Source: Planctomycetota bacterium
GTDB lineage: Bacteria; Planctomycetota; Planctomycetia; Pirellulales; Pirellulaceae
Assembly: GCA_024274855.1 (NCBI GenBank)
Contig: JAJSAJ010000013.1
Span: forward strand, 1-6,358
Length of the DNA stretch: 6,358 bases
Reading direction: 5' to 3'
A program made the position numbers and the translations under genes. Shown piece by piece: positions 4,915 to 6,358 of the stretch. The notes beneath the pieces are model-generated. The model saw only the letters and a list, made by a program, of their open reading frames with translations. It made no database searches and was not told the DNA's origin. Position 1 is the first letter of the stretch. Every line of letters starts with the position of its first letter.

Positions 4915-6358
4915 ATGAAACACCGTTCACGAACAAGAAAATCCCGTCATTCCAGAGGCCTTCGGTTCGAATCACTGGAATCCCGCCGGCTCTTGGCCGC
5001 CGATTGGGGCCACAATGTGGAAATGCCCGAGGATGTCGATGCCAATAGCAGCGTAACACCATCCGACGCGCTTGCAATTATCAACTATCTGAACAGCCGA
5101 AATGCCGGCCATGCACAGACGGCAGCAGAAAGCGAGCGAAACACCGCCCACGATCGACTCTTCATGGATGTGGATGATGACCTCCTATTGACACCTGCAG
5201 ATGCCCTGATGGTCATCGATCGACTGAATCATCCTGAAACAGACAGAGACTCGGACGCACAGTCGAGCGATTCGACACCCGACACGCCGCCCGGACAGGA
5301 GACTGCCTCAACGGAACTGACGGCATACATGCTCGGCACCGGTGCCGCACACGGAGAATCTGAGTACGAACTGGAAAACGAACGTGGTACCTTGGAGAAA
5401 CAGTTCGAAACTGAAATCGAACATGCTCCCCAAAATACGACTTACCAAGTCGTCGTCGACGACGTGCCAGTCGGCCAATTGACAACGGACAGCCTCGGCC
5501 GAGGCGTTCTGAGATTTTCCACGAATCCGCGAGCCAATGAACTTCCCATGCCGGATGATTTCCCCGAACTCTCCGCCGGTTCTAGTGTTCGAATCGGTGA
5601 GCTCGCTGCCGGAACGTTCGCTGAAGACTCAGACAATTCCGTTGATATGGACCACGACTCCTCGACAAATGACCAAGAGGATGACCTGTCAAATCACCGG
5701 CCGGACGACAGACCAGGCTCCGAGGATGACTCCCGAGACTCCTCGGACGACACGCTCGGTGCCTCGTCCGACGATCCCGACAGCGATAAGACCGATGATC
5801 AATCGGACCGAGACGACAAGTCGGACGACAGACCAGGCTCCGAGGACGACTCCCGAGACTCTTCGGACCATACACTCGGTGCCTCGTCCGACGATCCCGA
5901 CACCGATAAGACCGATGATCAATCGGACCGAGACGACAAATCAGACGACAGACCAGGCTCCGAGGACGATTCCCGAGACTCTTCGGACCATACACTCGGT
6001 GCCTCGTCCGACGATCCCGACACCGATAAGACCGATGATCAATTGGACCGAGACGACAAATCGGACGACAGACCAGGCTCCGAGGACGATTCCCGAGACT
6101 CCTCGGACGACACACTCGGTAGCTCGTCCGATGATCGCGACAGCGATAAGACCGATGATCAATCGGACCGAGACGACAAGTCGGACGACAGACCAGGCTC
6201 CGAGGACAGCAATAACCATTCAGAAATGGAACTGAAAGCATACCTGACAGGCGGCGCAAGTCGAGGAGAAGCGGAATACGAGACTGAGCCCGAACACGGC
6301 CGAATGAAACGGGAGTTCGAGGTGGAGATCGAGCACGCCAGTGCCAACGCGACTTATG
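4915..6358 (+). CDS. Exported LEPR-XLL/dockerin protein with Asp/Ser-rich tandem repeats (runs off the right edge)
   Basis: 481 codons are visible and no stop is reached. An Arg/His-rich start leads to FESLESRRLLAA (18-29), a form of the LEPR-XLL motif at the N-terminus of many large exported planctomycete proteins; there is no ordinary hydrophobic signal peptide. A dockerin-type pair follows (40-106): loop 1 has D40, D42, N44, D51 and loop 2 has D85, D87, D89, D96 (positions 1, 3, 5, 12), each followed by a DAL helix (ALAIINYLN, ALMVIDRLN). The usual Gly at loop position 6 is missing from both. Residues 133-235 form a probable beta-rich domain (ELTAY, then VVVDDVPVGQLTTDSLGRG). Residues 263-431 are 40-residue acidic repeats, and at 438 a second copy of the 133-235 domain begins. 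Probably a surface or matrix protein in which the acidic part is a flexible, possibly calcium-binding spacer; the function is unknown. The dockerin suggests docking to another protein, but no cohesin is visible. Confidence 0.9.
   Translation, partial: MKHRSRTRKSRHSRGLRFESLESRRLLAADWGHNVEMPEDVDANSSVTPSDALAIINYLNSRNAGHAQTAAESERNTAHDRLFMDVDDDLLLTPADALMVIDRLNHPETDRDSDAQSSDSTPDTPPGQETASTELTAYMLGTGAAHGESEYELENERGTLEKQFETEIEHAPQNTTYQVVVDDVPVGQLTTDSLGRGVLRFSTNPRANELPMPDDFPELSAGSSVRIGELAAGTFAEDSDNSVDMDHDSSTNDQEDDLSNHRPDDRPGSEDDSRDSSDDTLGASSDDPDSDKTDDQSDRDDKSDDRPGSEDDSRDSSDHTLGASSDDPDTDKTDDQSDRDDKSDDRPGSEDDSRDSSDHTLGASSDDPDTDKTDDQLDRDDKSDDRPGSEDDSRDSSDDTLGSSSDDRDSDKTDDQSDRDDKSDDRPGSEDSNNHSEMELKAYLTGGASRGEAEYETEPEHGRMKREFEVEIEHASANATY
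5701..6207 (+). repeat. 120-bp tandem repeat, four full copies plus a 27-bp partial copy
   Basis: Full copies begin at 5701, 5821, 5941 and 6061, and a partial copy starts at 6181. The unit is exactly 120 bp (40 codons), so the frame is kept. Copies differ at few positions: copies 2 and 3 at three bases, copies 1 and 2 at eight. Each encoded unit (SDDRPGSEDDSRDSS, then DDTLGASSDDPDSDKTDD and QSDRDDK) has about 16 Asp and 9 Ser in 40 residues and a net charge near -12. Near-identity at synonymous sites points to recent expansion or homogenisation. Copy number may vary between strains and is prone to assembly error. Confidence 0.95.

Noticed and set aside
5701..6207. A direct-repeat array that could be mistaken for CRISPR.
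   Set aside because: The units are contiguous with no unique spacers, are 120 bp long and are coding in one frame.
5537..6235. Long open frames in other frames and on the minus strand across the repeat array (232 codons plus, 225 codons minus).
   Set aside because: A 120-bp unit without a stop in a given frame stays open through every copy. The translations are Arg/Thr/Pro- or Arg/Ser-rich and low-complexity, while the frame from 4915 has a ribosome site, an export motif and recognisable domains.

Overview
The window looks like planctomycete DNA, probably from the Pirellulaceae (a Rhodopirellula-like relative). I infer this from three gene families that are typical of, or strongly expanded in, that phylum: an ECF sigma factor of the planctomycete type, a long Ser/Thr kinase with a planctomycete N-terminal region, transmembrane helix and TPRs, and an exported protein with a LEPR-XLL-like N-terminal motif followed by a dockerin. 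The moderate GC content agrees. No species can be named from the sequence alone.

Layout: (1) Positions 1-293, minus strand, hold the 5' part of a zinc-type medium-chain alcohol dehydrogenase gene that runs off the left edge. (2) Positions 294-755 are a divergent intergenic region with a plausible sigma70-like promoter for the dehydrogenase and a hairpin next to an A8 tract; I see no convincing gene there. (3) Positions 756-1373, plus strand, encode an ECF sigma factor starting with GTG. (4) Positions 1427-4678 encode a 1083-residue membrane protein with a kinase fold, one transmembrane helix and a C-terminal TPR array. Its HRD motif reads HSY and its DFG reads DFH, so it is probably a pseudokinase. 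A compact hairpin follows its stop codon. (5) From 4915 to the right edge runs the start of a secreted or surface protein, not closed in the window: LEPR-XLL-like motif, dockerin-type calcium-binding pair, a beta-rich domain, an Asp/Ser-rich segment made of just over four 120-bp tandem repeats, and the start of a second copy of the beta-rich domain.

The sigma factor and kinase-like gene are co-directional, 53 bp apart and likely co-transcribed. No anti-sigma gene is visible, so the membrane kinase-like protein is the obvious candidate partner for the sigma factor; this is inference. The exported repeat protein lies 236 bp further on, behind a hairpin and with its own strong ribosome binding site, and is more likely a separate unit. 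Whether it is a target of the sigma factor cannot be seen from this window.
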